Program-made: the position numbers and the translations under genes
Source of the DNA: Centropus unirufus
Taxonomy: Eukaryota > Chordata > Aves > Cuculiformes > Centropidae
NCBI GenBank assembly: GCA_013397695.1
Contig: VYZI01000254.1
Coordinates: 920,920 to 984,919 of the forward strand
Direction: 5' to 3'
Length of the DNA: 64,000 nucleotides
In this document: one piece after another, positions 39,766-52,352 of the stretch
Numbering within the stretch: position 1 is the first letter of the stretch
Layout: each line of letters opens with the position of its first letter
Notes under the pieces: model-generated
Database searches by the model: none
Told to the model about the DNA's origin: nothing
Seen by the model: only the letters and a program-made list of their open reading frames with translations

Positions 39766-42284
39766 AAGATAAAAGTTTTTCAGCATAGTTTCATTTTTGT
39801 TTCTTCCTCCCTTAAGGTCTCTTCTCAAAACAAGAGGATAGGTAAATATGATTAAAAGTCTGCAGCACTAGTGTGTGTACACACCTGTGTATGGGTCTGT
39901 GCTTGTGTTACAAAATTCACATTAAGTAGGATGTGCCGATGATGAATGCTTTGTCAGGGTCAAGTAAAAATTTCCTCTCCTTTAAAAAAAATGTACATTA
40001 TTAAAGCATCTTAAGTGCTCTTTTTGTTATTAAATTGCAGGGCAATTTTCAAAAGTGAAAATGTCTAATTACATCTCAATGAGATATCAGTAAAAAAATT
40101 GTGATCCTTGTTTCACTCATTTGGCATGACTTAATGCTGTCATGCCCACAATAGCCCGGTAGCATATAAAAAAAAGAGAGATTTTACATTAGGCTGAAAA
40201 AGAGAAGGAAGAAAATCAGCCAGAAAATAAGCTAAGACTGTTTCATACCTCCAGCCAAAACAAAGCTCATTGAGTTTATCTGCATCAACAATGTCATGAA
40301 AGGTAATTGGAGCACCTCTGAAATAGACAAAATAGTCAAGAAAGAGAAATCCAGGAGACATTCACACACCTTTGCAGTCAAACCAAATTATTCAAGACAT
40401 ACACTTAGACGGTTGCAAAATAACTTTAAATCTGGCTTTTATAACTTCGCTGCTAAGGCTGCCCTCGTTCTATTGAAACAATCTGAAATCCTCCCTTCTG
40501 CCCAGTCCAATAAGTCATTAAGGAAACAAACACACCTTTGATTAATGTGTCTGTGCATATTTACCTAAGGGCTTGTTCCTGTTGATCTCATTCCTGCTGA
40601 GGTCAATAGCAAAATTCTCATTGACTTCAAAGGCAACACCACCGAGGCTTGACAGGCAGACATAGAGATAGGAATTTTTGGATGTATAAATCCTCTGAAG
40701 TCCAATTCTCCTGTGCTTTCACGTGTTTTTACACATTTCTGGAAAGGTGCAAATCCTTAGGGCTGAACTGGCAAACAAAGTAACTTATTTGGAATGCAAA
40801 AAAAAAAGAATAAAAGTTCAGATTCTTAAAATTGCTACTCACGGATAGATGCCTATTTTCTGGGGTGCATCCACAGGTCCATCAGCAACAATATCTTGAT
40901 GTCTACACTTCTGTGACTGGCTACACGGCAACCATTTAAGTTTAAGCATCTTGGAGCTGTCTAGTCCAAAAATCCCTGTGACTTTCTCCAAAATAGGCAT
41001 TTCTCAGCCTACATTATATGCAGAGCCCTGCATTCAGCCACTTTCTCTCCTAAAGCCCCGAAGTGCCTAGTATTTTGGGCTTGGTTTACACAGGGGTCAA
41101 GATTTGACAGGCTGAGAGTGTTGCTTTATAAATCAAGCCCCCTTAAAACATCTCAAGTTGGGCAGCTACATTCTGACTTTTCTGTGTTCTTTTGTGCATT
41201 AAAAGGCTGTTCCCAGTAAGCCAAAAGGTCAAATAGCTGAATACAATACTGATGTCCTTGCATCTACACTATCTATAGGGAGATCTTGAAAATGCCAAAG
41301 TCAATGAGAATGTCTTTTCAATTTTTATGGACAACATCGGACAGGGTCAAATTCACCTTACCTAACATTCATTAGTATAAACACAAATGAGGCATATGTG
41401 AGATCGTCAACTTCTGCCTTTGTATTCAGTGGAGAGAAGCACAATTCTCCTGGCTTATCCCAGACTACTACTTTAAACTGAGCTGAGTGTTCAAACAAAA
41501 GCTAGCACATCTTGCCCAGATCACAAAGTTTGCACTGAAAATAAAGGCATTGTGTGAGATGAATGTCACCCTTAGAATCTAAATTGGCATTACTGAAGCT
41601 AATTTATAGCAGAAGGATCTTACCGACCTGGAGTTTTTATTCATTTCAAGAGCATTATTGAGAAAATGATGCAGCTTCTGTGTTTGAATATGTCCTATGA
41701 ACACTTAGGTGGTAGGAAAGCCACTTGTATATGAGTTTTTCATTAAAAAAAAATTAAAAACACAGGGAGCTCGGGAGTTGCAGCCCCACTGAATGTTCCC
41801 AATATTCTTACATTTTACTTGTTTTTGTCTTGAAAGTGTCTCACTACTTTCCATTGCATGAAGATGCCAGGAATTTTCCAGGGATTCAGATTTTCTGCCA
41901 TTGCCTGATGATTCAAGTAGCACAGTATCAAAACACAGCAAAACAAAAACTGAAAATGTCAAAGCCTGGCAGAGGCTTTGCACACCATACTAGCATGAAA
42001 AATCGGGAGACAGATTTATTTATTTTTCCATTGTCTCACATCATCATTTTAGTTTCTGTATCTAAAATAGTTTACAGGTTTTGTTCCCATCTGCGTAAAA
42101 CTTGGCTTCAGAGTATAAACTTTTTCTGATCTCTTTATTGCTCCCATTATTTATAGAGTAATTCACCTCAAAGCACAGTAGGTCCTGTCACATTTTCTTG
42201 CATGGTGAAGAGTTTGAGTACCTTGGGTGTGAGCCTAAAGAATCATCACACTACCCTGAACCCTGCATGCAGCCAACTGGGGGG

Positions 42285-42679
42285 AAATCATTGAATATTC
42301 TGGGTTTGAAGGGACTTTTAAAGAGCAAGTCCAACCTCCAAACAATGAGCAAGGACATCAACCACATCAGAGTTGATATAGCTCAGAGTTCCATCCAACC
42401 TGACCTTGAGTGTTTCCAAGAATGGGGCATCTACCATCTCTCTGGGCAACCTGTTCCAGTGTTCCAGCACCCTCATCACAAAAAAAAAAAATTCCCATGT
42501 ATCTAGTTTAAATCTACCCACTTTTAGTTTCAAATCATTACCCCTTGTCCTATGACAGCAGGGTTTCCAAAGCTTCCTTTAAGTACCGCAAGGCCACAAT
42601 AAGGTCTCCCCAGAGCCTGCTTGTCACCAATCTCCAGCTGGACATTCATCCATTGACCACTGCCCTCTGGATGTGACCA
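42285..42679 (-). mobile_element. CR1 LINE 3' part, antisense, cut by gap
   Basis: The reverse complement matches the CR1 3' region: 'gggacttttaaagagcaagtccaacc' at the tail, then 'tgaccttgagtgtttcc', 'gggcaacctgttccagtgttcc' and 'taccccttgtcctatg', towards the ORF2 end ('aggccacaataaggtctccc'). The element runs directly into the N gap at 42680, so its 5' extent is unknown. Confidence 0.9.
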
Positions 42680-43585
42680 NNNNNNNNNNNNNNNNNNNNN
42701 NNNNNNNNNNNNNNNNNNNNNNNNNNNNNNNNNNNNNNNNNNNNNNNNNNNNNNNNNNNNNNNNNNNNNNNNNNNNNNNNNNNNNNNNNNNNNNNNNNNN
42801 NNNNNNNNNNNNNNNNNNNNNNNNNNNNNNNNNNNNNNNNNNNNNNNNNNNNNNNNNNNNNNNNNNNNNNNNNNNNNNNNNNNNNNNNNNNNNNNNNNNN
42901 NNNNNNNNNNNNNNNNNNNNNNNNNNNNNNNNNNNNNNNNNNNNNNNNNNNNNNNNNNNNNNNNNNNNNNNNNNNNNNNNNNNNNNNNNNNNNNNNNNNN
43001 NNNNNNNNNNNNNNNNNNNNNNNNNNNNNNNNNNNNNNNNNNNNNNNNNNNNNNNNNNNNNNNNNNNNNNNNNNNNNNNNNNNNNNNNNNNNNNNNNNNN
43101 NNNNNNNNNNNNNNNNNNNNNNNNNNNNNNNNNNNNNNNNNNNNNNNNNNNNNNNNNNNNNNNNNNNNNNNNNNNNNNNNNNNNNNNNNNNNNNNNNNNN
43201 NNNNNNNNNNNNNNNNNNNNNNNNNNNNNNNNNNNNNNNNNNNNNNNNNNNNNNNNNNNNNNNNNNNNNNNNNNNNNNNNNNNNNNNNNNNNNNNNNNNN
43301 NNNNNNNNNNNNNNNNNNNNNNNNNNNNNNNNNNNNNNNNNNNNNNNNNNNNNNNNNNNNNNNNNNNNNNNNNNNNNNNNNNNNNNNNNNNNNNNNNNNN
43401 NNNNNNNNNNNNNNNNNNNNNNNNNNNNNNNNNNNNNNNNNNNNNNNNNNNNNNNNNNNNNNNNNNNNNNNNNNNNNNNNNNNNNNNNNNNNNNNNNNNN
43501 NNNNNNNNNNNNNNNNNNNNNNNNNNNNNNNNNNNNNNNNNNNNNNNNNNNNNNNNNNNNNNNNNNNNNNNNNNNNNNNNNNNNN
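42680..43585. other. Assembly gap, 906 N
   Basis: An unresolved run of N begins inside a CR1 copy. The sequence to its right (from 43586) does not look like CR1. Apparent open frames across it are artefacts of the N bases. Confidence 0.99.
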
Positions 43586-44639
43586 AAAAATCTCAGCTCT
43601 GGTTAAAGTTTCCACTGCAGTTCGTCACCCACTTACTATAAGTAGAGTAAGGAAGACTAAAACAAACCGTTAACTCATCACCAAATGCAGTCTGATGTCT
43701 TGTACGTCACTGCTTACTCATTAATGCCTGCAGTCTGCAAGATGAAAGGCAGAAGCTGTTTATCCAGAGCCACCTCAAAGTTTCTCAGCAACATAGGTAA
43801 AGCTAATTTTTGTCTCTGCAAGAAGAAATGAGGCCAAGGTCAAGCTGGGCTGGTTTGCAATAGAAAGGGAATGGGTTGGAAGCAATGGCTGGGGGAGATG
43901 CAGAGGGACAATATTCTCACTTCTTCTACCTCTAAGAAACGGCAAGGTCAGGAAGGGGCTTCACTCTACTCAGCAGAGTCATTGTCATACACACACCAAC
44001 CCCTCCTTTGAAGGCAACAGTGGGGTGCCAGTTAACTTCATCACTGCCTACAAACAGCTGGAAAACAGAGCTCGCATGTTGCCATTTTAAATATGGAAGG
44101 AGAAAAGGACAGGAATGGGCTGTATGTAACACCTAAGATCTCAGAGGTCACTGTTATATGCCTTTTATTCAAGCAAATACACTTCAACACAACCTGTTTT
44201 AGCTTTTAGGTGCTATCAGAGAATGAGCCTCAGAGGACATAGGACCTTTGAGTTTTCTTGCTGATGAAGTCCAACTCTATACATCCAGACTGAAAAACAA
44301 AACATGGTGGCAGCTCATGGTAATGTCACTTCTCATGTCTCTCTTGCTCTTGCAGCATGTATTGAGGTGGCTGGCGACATCACCATGCAATGACACACAC
44401 TATGTTTTAGGATGAGCCTCCATTTCTTTCTGTTCCTGCCTCCTTATGTGCTTGCCAAAGAAGCACAGTTTAACAACATTCAAAAGTAGCAAGAAACAGA
44501 AAAGAAGGGATTCCATGAAACAAGTATACAAGGGAAAAGACTAAGAGAGAACACCACCAAAGCTAAGCAAAACTTCCCAAGTTTTCTCTTGAGGTTATCA
44601 TTCCCTGTTACATTGCCCAGAAGGCCTTCATGTTTCATG

Positions 44640-45320
44640 ATGGCTGGCGGATGGAAGGATTGAAAGCAATTCTACGAAAAAACAGTGGAAAAGAATTGGA
44701 CATGAGTCAGCAATGTGCACTGGCACCCCGGAAGGCCAACGGTATCTTGGGTTGCATCAGAAGCAGCATGACCAGCAGGTTGAGGGGGGTGATTCTTCCT
44801 CTCTGCCCTGGTGAGACCCCACCTGGAATACTGTGTTCAGCCCTGGAATTGTCAGCACAGGAAAAACATGGACCTGTTGGAGCATGCTCAGAGGAGGGTC
44901 ACAAAAACGGTCAGGGGGATGGAATGCCTCTCCTGAAAGGCCAAGAGAGTTGGCGTGGTTCATCTTGGAGAAGAAAAGGCTCCAGACTTTATTGCAGCCT
45001 TTCAGCACTTAAAGGGGACCTACAAGAATGATGAGGACAAACTTTTTAGCAGGGCCTGATGTGATGGGACAAGGGGTAAAGGTTTTAAACTAAAAGAGGG
45101 AAGATTCAGAATAGATATATGGGATTTTTTAATTTTTTTGAGCAAAGAGTGATAAACACTGGAACAGGTTTCCCAGATGCTCCACCACAGGAATATTCAA
45201 GGTCAGGTTGGATGGGGCTGTGAGCAATCTGATATAGTGGAAGACGTCGCTGTTCACTGCAGGGGAACTGGATTAAATGACCTTTAAAGGTTCCTTCCAA
45301 CGTACTCTGTGATTCTATGA
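44640..45320 (+). mobile_element. CR1 LINE 3' part, sense
   Basis: The segment carries the end of CR1 ORF2 ('gacatgagtcagcaatgtgcactggc', 'ggccaacggtatcttgggttgcatc', 'gagaccccacctggaatactgtgttcagccctgg') and then the 3' UTR ('cactggaacaggtttccc', 'aaggtcaggttggatggggc'). It ends in GTGATTCTATGA at 45309-45320. Small deletions and stops have broken the ORF2 end. Confidence 0.92.
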
Positions 45321-48300
45321 TGGACCAACCAGTAGTATTCCTTGCTTGGGAAGAAATGTCATCCTCATTGGAGTGTCAATGCCAATGGTAGCTGTTTATA
45401 CTATTATATTGAAGCATTTGTGCTGGCCACCGCTGGAGATGAGCCAAGAACCATTGGCTCCTAAATGGTAACATCTGCAGCTATCTTATCTGATTATACT
45501 TAAGTATCTCCATTTTAAGAGTACTACTGATCCTGGCAGGACAGAAAAACTAAACCTGCAAACTTCCCCCTTTACTAACAAAGAGTCCCAGAACCTTATT
45601 TTCCAAGAGCATTTAGTCAAATATTTTCTTTGAACAAAGATGATAGCACTTTGATGCTACCGGGTAGCAACTTTCCATTGAGGCTCCAAGATGCTTAAAT
45701 TTCCCAAAACCTCGACTCTCAATCAATCATATTATATTTTACAAACATCAACCAACATAATCAGAGCCAAGATAGAAAACATTCTTTGCACATTTGCCCC
45801 CTAGCAAGCATTGTCAATGCTGAGACAATTACATTCTTCTAATTTGCCAATAATTTACACAGAGACACCACTAAAACATTCTTAATCCTCAAAGAGATTC
45901 AGACACTTAACTCCAAATTTCAAAGAGCGGAATGCAAATGCTGCAATAAAATGCATTCTATTTAATCAAGTGAACACATAAGAGACTAATTCACATTGTT
46001 TTATGGCATCAAATAACAGTTTCTGATGTGATTCCATGTGGGAGAAAAGGGGGAGGCTGCTCAAATTTATTTTGGCAGAATGTTAGAAGAGGTCACAGGA
46101 AGCTGATTTCTTAATGAAGTGTTAAAGACTTCCAAAATTTCCCACTTAGAGGAAAAGTGAAACTTCCCCTCCCTACTCTATCTTTAACAGAAAAAAAAGA
46201 ATAGCTAAGTCAGCTAAAATATGTCAGTTTTAGCTTGAGTAATTGCTGGAAAATGCCATTTGCTTATTTTAAGATAAATAAAGTCCACAACATTAATTCA
46301 TATCTCACTATGTTAGCACTGCACTATTAGATTGCCTGGATTAATTTTGAACAATAACATCACAAACCATTCAGAAGCAGAGCTGAGAAGGTCTTACAGC
46401 AAAGTCTATTAGTGCTGACAAAAAAAAAATACCATTCTCTGCTTTATTTGGAAAGTAAAAAGGAAAAGGAAGGGAATTAAACACATCTGCTGTTGTATTT
46501 AGTAAAAGTAAATATAGTTCATACAAATTAAGGCATTTTGACATTACGGAGGTATAGGTCCAGTGATGAAGGAAGAGATTATGTTCTGGAGAATGAACTG
46601 CAATTATAGGTTGCAAAACATACAAAGAGAGAAAAAGAAAAAAATTAAGGAGCTATAGACAGATGCAATTTGATGGCAGTAAAAAGCTCTAGCCACTGCT
46701 GTAGACCTGCAATGTTCAGCAAAGTCTGCAGTCCCATCAAACATCTCAAGCCCAAAATTTCAAATATATTTTCACTTTATTTTATGAAGGCCCATCAGAT
46801 ATATATCTTTGATGCTACAGCACACTAGTTGAATAAAAATCAACAACATAAAACCCTCTTCATAAAAGATCCAAGAAGTGAAATCCCAAAGTCATAACCA
46901 TTTACTCCATTAGCGTATCATCTTTGACAGCCATATATAAATGACATCATGACAACAAATACAATGTACAATAATAAGAGTGCAATGGTACAAAATATAC
47001 AAAAAGGAATGTGTATTTAATATACATTCAACAATACTCCATAAAAATCTCTGTTGGGAAAGTGAAGTGCCTTTTCAAGAACAACAAAAAATGTACACCA
47101 CTTCAGTTAAGATGCCTGAAGTATCTCCCATCAAAAGAGTAAAGGCTGTATTCTTCGACTGGAGATATATAATAACTGAGCTGAATTTTTCCTAAAGGAA
47201 AAAAAATCTAAACTTCATAAAATTTTTGTCCACATCTATAGTATAATAAAATATTTAGAGTGCAGAAAATTCAGTTTAATTTAAATTTTACTTACAAGTG
47301 GGCTGTCTTCTATTGATAGATCTACCTCAGTCGTATAAAATCAAAAATCTATATTCCACATAGTAAAAAGACCATTTCTGCCCATCTGTCTTCTCTGGTT
47401 TGATGCATTCCACAACTCACATAATGTTGCTATTATGGAAATATGAGGCTGACCAGAGGTCAATACAAGATTTATTCCTCATTTTCTTCTGGCTCTATAC
47501 AAGTCTTGCATAATTTTATTTAAACATTTTTTGCCTAAGTTTCAGATTCCTTTGAGTTTGTCCTCAATGGGAATTTCAGGAAATTACTACAGTGGATATC
47601 ATGAAGATCACATGCTTATAATGTGGCTGACTTTATGAAAAAGTCCACCTAGCCTCTAGTTTTCAAGGCACCATCTTGTGCCGTCCTTTCGAAACTAGTA
47701 GTTGCACTGACAGCAGCAAGTATTTAGATCCTGAACTGCACAAGTACTTAACCCATGACATGCTCAGCTCCACTGTGAATTTGTCCTCGTGCCTTGCATG
47801 GGTCCAGGAATAAAGGTGGCTGAGTTTTTCTAATAAGACTCCCAACTGATCAAACTGGTACCTGATTCCCAGAAGCAGAGGTTCTTGCTTTACATCTAGG
47901 GTTCAGGCTTTGTGGTCTACAGCCCAGGGAAAGGTGACATTTTGGCAGCCCATATATATCCTTTTTCCTTCTCTGTATAGTATCTGAGCTTGTTACTGCC
48001 TATAAACTTATGGGCCTAGACTTACAATTCATACAAAAGCAGGTAATATATTTAAATTTAATAAGACCACTTTTTGCTACAACTGTGATGGCCATGACTC
48101 AGGCATCACAATGGGTTCAACATGCAGGTGCAACATCTCCCCTCTTGTATTAGATGCTAACACAGACCATCCGGCCCTTCAAAATATTGAAATGAAAAGT
48201 ATTTTCCAAAGTTCAAAACTCACCTGAGGCTCATTCCAAGTACCATTCACAATTTTGATTTTAAGAGAGACTCATAGGTATGCTACTAATGAACAATACA

Positions 48301-48705
48301 CACCCTTTGCAGGAGGTTTCAGGCCTCTCTGAAAATCATTTCTAGTGAATAGGGGTAGAGGGTGTTACAGGAAATTAAAGGTACCTATAAATCATATGGT
48401 ATTCCTGAGCAATGCCCAGGTGAATGCAAAAAATCCATGTTATTTTCAGTATGTATATCTCTTCCTGAGTTGAACTTCATTCCCAGTACGGAATCCAAGC
48501 ATCTGCTTTCTTTTTTTTTTGGCAAGGTACTCAATTACACAGTAAGGCAATCCGATCTTATGGTTTGCTTCCTGTCTTATTTCCTGCTAAATGGCCAAGC
48601 ATTTCTTACCAAGATCACCACTACAATGTGTGCCAGAATATGTTTAAAATATGGTCCTGTAAAAATAGAAATTTGGGTTGTTTCTTTGAAGGCAGCATAA
48701 ATTCT

Positions 48706-48765
48706 TCATATATTCTGGGATCTTGAAGATTTCAGCTGAACAGATTCAAAGTGATCTTCCTTTTC
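48706..48765 (-). CDS. ELAPOR2: ELAPOR2 last coding exon: C-terminal tail
   Basis: This is the final exon on the minus strand. It starts at 48765 after TTACAG and reads EKEDHFESVQLKSSRSQNI followed by TGA at 48708-48706. It continues on a whole codon from SLATK of the previous exon. It matches the cytoplasmic C-terminus of the ELAPOR/KIAA1324 family. It was found by extending from the neighbouring exon and is too short to show as an open frame. Confidence 0.93.
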   Translation of the reverse strand, partial: EKEDHFESVQLKSSRSQNI

Positions 48766-49284
48766 CTGTAATGGAAAAGACAGGCTCCCATTAACTGGGA
48801 TTCCTCAAATTCACTCAAACAGTGAGTGCCATCTCTTCTTTTAATATCTCCAGAGCAGCCTTTGCCAAAGGCATCTCTTTATTTTTACCACAGTCATTAA
48901 GTGCACAGTTTGATCTTTTATTATATAATAACACTACTAATGCTGTAAAAAATACAAAATCAACAGAACTAGGCCATATATATTGTTCACAGTACTTACT
49001 TTAGAAGGCACAGAGAAAGTTTGCATTTCATATTCATAGTATAGGACAGTCAGAGAATACCAAGGTGAACATATCTAATGTTATTATTACTTATTCATGT
49101 ATTTCCTACAATAATTAAAGTGTTTGGAGCAAAGTCTGTGAATGTGTACACCACTACTTCACTCCTGGATTCCCATGTGACCTCCTCATCTGGGAGTCAC
49201 ACAGGATAAAAAGAGCCCACAAATCCTCTGCCACCTTTACAATCAGGGCTGGAGAAGTGAGATTTCTTTCTGGTCTTATTTGAC

Positions 49285-49653
49285 TTGGGGTGGTTTGTCC
49301 TAGAGAAAAGGAGGATGAAAGGAGACCTTATCACTGTCTATAACTATAGGAAAGAAGGTTGCAGAGAGGTGAGTGTTGGTCTCTTCTCCAAAGTTACAGA
49401 TTGGATAAGAGGAGATGGCTTCAATTTGTGCCAGGGAAGATTCAGATTAGACAACAGGAAAAAATTCTTCACCAAAAGGGTTATCAGGCACTGGAACAGG
49501 CTGGCCAGTGAGGTGATTGAGTCATTATCCCTGGAAGTATTTAAAAGACAGGGAGATAATATGTTTAGGGATATGATTTAGAAGTGGACAGGTATTCTTG
49601 GACTTGATGATCTTAAAGGTCTTTTCCAACCTAGAGATCCCGTGGTTCTATGA
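49285..49653 (+). mobile_element. CR1 LINE 3' part, sense (antisense to ELAPOR2)
   Basis: The ORF2 end and UTR are recognisable: 'gagaaaaggaggatgaaaggagacc' and 'aacaggaaaaaattcttcac', then 'aggcactggaacaggctggcc' and 'ggacttgatgatcttaaagg', ending GTTCTATGA at 49645-49653. A 98-codon frame here is the remnant of CR1 ORF2, not a host gene. Confidence 0.92.
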
Positions 49654-51174
49654 CAGGTGACAGCCTAGTCCATCTGGAAAACAGGCATCAGGGTGGGAAG
49701 TGTAGACGTACTCATTATTGCATGTGTGAACAACACAACGGTCCGTGCAGAAGCAATGGATGAAGGACCCCCAAAACACTTACTAGGAAATGTTGCTCCT
49801 TGCTTCATGTACCTACCTTTTATACTTGTTGACGTACACAAACAGTGTGCAAACTACATTAAACTAAATACAGGATCTGATCCTTAAAGGCCTCTCATTC
49901 AGAGGCCGGGATAGTCCAGTGCAGATGTGAGAAAAAGCAGGGGAGAAAATTGTTCTGCACTTGCCTACTGCAGAGTAAATATTTCTTTTTCTGAAGGACC
50001 TGGTATTGTGTTGGAGACAACAGATGGAACTAGAACAGCCTCCAATCTGAAGCAATTTTATTATTCTTTAACTTCTCTATTCTCATTAAAACAGTCATTT
50101 CTTTCTACATTACAGGCCTGAATTCTCTGGGTATTCAAAACCACTAATAGCTTCATGAGATGTTTTGTTTCACACAAATACCGCTGCCTGAAGCTTGAAC
50201 ATGCCGTTAGGATACTTCAGATTTTTCCTTATCTCTCAGTTTTCATTTCTCTTCTTTTTCTCCTCTATTTTCTTCCATATATTTTTTCTCTATTTTACAT
50301 GCATATGCAGCAAGAGATGTATTTCCTCACCTTTTGCATAAATGAAAACTGATGCCTGTGACATTTGTTTGGGTAAATATACATTAAATTCCAGTTATCT
50401 GCAGAGATACAGGACACAGATTTCAGTAAGCTAATGAGGTACTGGAAGCTAAGTTTGCCAGCTATGATTATCTATCAGGAAAAAAGAAACCAGCTTAGAA
50501 ATATCTAACAGGCTTCTATAAAATGAAGCAAATACTCAGGGAGCCTGGTACAATTCATATAGGAACTTTTAAAGAAAATCTTTTTGAGTCCAAAAAGGCA
50601 TTCAAGTGGTCTGAATACTAAAAGTACTAAAGCTTACTTTAAAGAGGAAAAAAAACCACTTCTCCCTTGCTCTTGTCTCTATACTTCTAATCAGGAAGGT
50701 GCCAGTGGTTGGTGTTGCAAATGGAACCAGCAAAGCTTTTACAGTTATCGGGTGCACAGAAAAGCATGACCCTCACCAGCAGCACTGGTCATTACACTCA
50801 GCCACAGCCTGCCAAGCCATTTCACTGACAAAAAAGCATAATCAGGATTTCAGAGTCAGCCCCAGTAGGATTCAAAGTGGAATAAACTTCCACTTTTGCA
50901 ACACCACTACTAATTTTGATGTGATTTGATTTTATTTACATTTTCAATATTCTCAATATTAAAATTAAGATTAATATTGAATTTAATATTGAATTTCTGC
51001 CCCTTTCCACAAGGAACAATATTAATTTTGCAAGACAGTCAGGCTGGGGTTAAGGGGAAGTTCCACATATTAGCTGTGTAATGGTGACTTCTCCTAGGAG
51101 GGAGATCTGGGGAGTAGGTAGCATGGAAAGAGGGCAGCAGCCTAATGAAAAAAAATAAAAAGGAAAAGAGGGAA

Positions 51175-51224
51175 GGGGAAAGGGGGGAATAGAGCAGAGG
51201 AGGGGAAAGGGGGGAATAGAGCAG
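51175..51224. repeat. G-rich 27-bp tandem duplication
   Basis: A unit starting GGGGAAAGGGGGGAATAGAG at 51175 is repeated 27 bases later at 51202. This gives four G runs of 4, 6, 4 and 6. It lies in an ELAPOR2 intron, with the G-rich strand being the template strand for ELAPOR2. Confidence 0.85.
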
Positions 51225-52186
51225 GGAAAGGGTTATGCAGGTTTTAATTAGATTGCACTTAAACACAGAAGGGAGAAAATAGTAATGCAAGAAAAAGTCT
51301 CAAAATTCAACATTCTGAAATATTATCTTGACAAGAAACAAGAGAGTAATTTTTAAAAATAATTTTATTATGATTTATTAAGAAACTTCCCTATCCTGAA
51401 ATAGCCCACTTCACCAAAATCAACTGAAAGGCAAAATGTCATCCACCTTCATCCTGATCATAATAGATGCACCAACTGGATTCCTTTAAAGGCAACACTA
51501 CCCTTACCGTAGTCTTCAACACATTCAGAATAAAAACAAGAGTGCTTGCTGGATCTCTGACAATGGTCCTTTCAGAAATGTTTGATGGACACCAAAGACT
51601 TTGATGCTTTGAATTCAGACACAGCAACAAGCCACGTCACATGTGCTACACTAAAAAAAATGCTTTTTGCCGTTACTTCCCACAGAAATAGAGGAGGTTG
51701 CTGTATTGGGTAATGGGCTGTGGCTGATGCCTCCTCTTCAACTGAATCCCATAGTACTCAAAATTATGGTTCCCAAGTCAGCCATGAGGCCATCCCAGGT
51801 GAGCTGTAAGCATCTGGCTGGTGGCTATGTTCCCAATGTTAATTTTCTGTATCTCTAATAGCTGTGCTTCCCTCAGGAATGGAGGTGTCCAGTAGGAATT
51901 TGGGCAGAGAGGTTTCCCCTACCATGAACTTCTCTTTTTAGGTATCACCCATGCATTAAAATTGCCACTGCACACTCCCGGCAGAAGAGGGAACATTTAC
52001 TCAGTACCCTGCGACATTTCTTATCATTATCCACACAGATTTCAGCAGATCAATTATGAACTGGATGATGCTTGCGTAAGAGGCTGCACAAAGCACTGTG
52101 AAAATTAGCATCACAGCCTCATCATGTTCACTAATAAATAAAGGTAATAATTATTTCTAGTACTAACAGTAGTAATCACTACTCAC

Positions 52187-52352
52187 CTTCGTTGCTAAGG
52201 ACTTAAGCTTCCCAAGCAGAGACTGTTTATTTGAATATACTATTTCTTCTTCATTATCTTCTCCTTCCATTATAGCACAGCTGTCAGCAGCTGGCAGCTC
52301 ACACTCTTTAGAGTTCGCTGTCATCACTAATTTGGAATATTTATACTCCAGT
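52187..52352 (-). CDS. ELAPOR2: ELAPOR2 exon: juxtamembrane cytoplasmic tail
   Basis: The exon is 166 bases. Its first base completes the Lys of KKNQK, then it reads LEYKYSKLVMTANSKE and onward through DSCAIMEGEDNEEE and QSLLGKLKSLATK. It has clean borders (TTCAG before 52352, GTGAGT after 52187). It encodes the cytoplasmic tail just after the membrane helix. YSKL is a tyrosine-based Y-x-x-hydrophobic sorting motif, and the EGEDNEEE stretch is acidic; both fit a protein that cycles between the trans-Golgi, endosomes and plasma membrane. The match to the KIAA1324L tail identifies the gene rather than its paralogue ELAPOR1. Confidence 0.96.

Larger units (their letters stand above)
39309..39785 (+). 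other. GRM3: GRM3 3' untranslated region
   Basis: Non-coding sequence from the TGA to the inferred cleavage zone 15-25 bases after the AATAAA at 39760. It is AT-rich with T runs and includes a Pumilio-type TGTAAATA at 39535-39542. The end is inferred from the signal only. Confidence 0.7.
39786..48705. other. Intergenic region between convergent GRM3 and ELAPOR2, including ELAPOR2 3' UTR
   Basis: No coding exon was recognised here. It contains an antisense CR1 (42285-42679) running into a 906-base gap (42680-43585) and a sense CR1 (about 44640-45320). The right part must include the ELAPOR2 3' UTR. On the minus strand the nearest ATTAAA after the stop is at 48057-48062, and AATAAA motifs are at 47515-47520, 47471-47476, 46776-46781 and 46443-46448. 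I cannot tell which is used. The remainder is AT-rich and unremarkable. Confidence 0.7.
48766..52186 (-). other. ELAPOR2: ELAPOR2 last intron
   Basis: A GT-AG intron of 3.4 kb between the last two coding exons. It contains a sense CR1 (49285-49653) and a duplicated G-rich 27-mer (51175-51224). The rest shows no recognisable feature; a T-rich stretch lies at 50220-50300. Confidence 0.85.

Noticed and set aside
42530..43641. Two open frames of more than 300 codons across the gap
   Set aside because: Almost all of each is N bases; no real sequence supports them.
44757..45031. Frames of 83 and 133 codons near 44.6-45.0 kb as genes
   Set aside because: They fall inside a CR1 copy and are broken remnants of its ORF2 end and antisense shadows.
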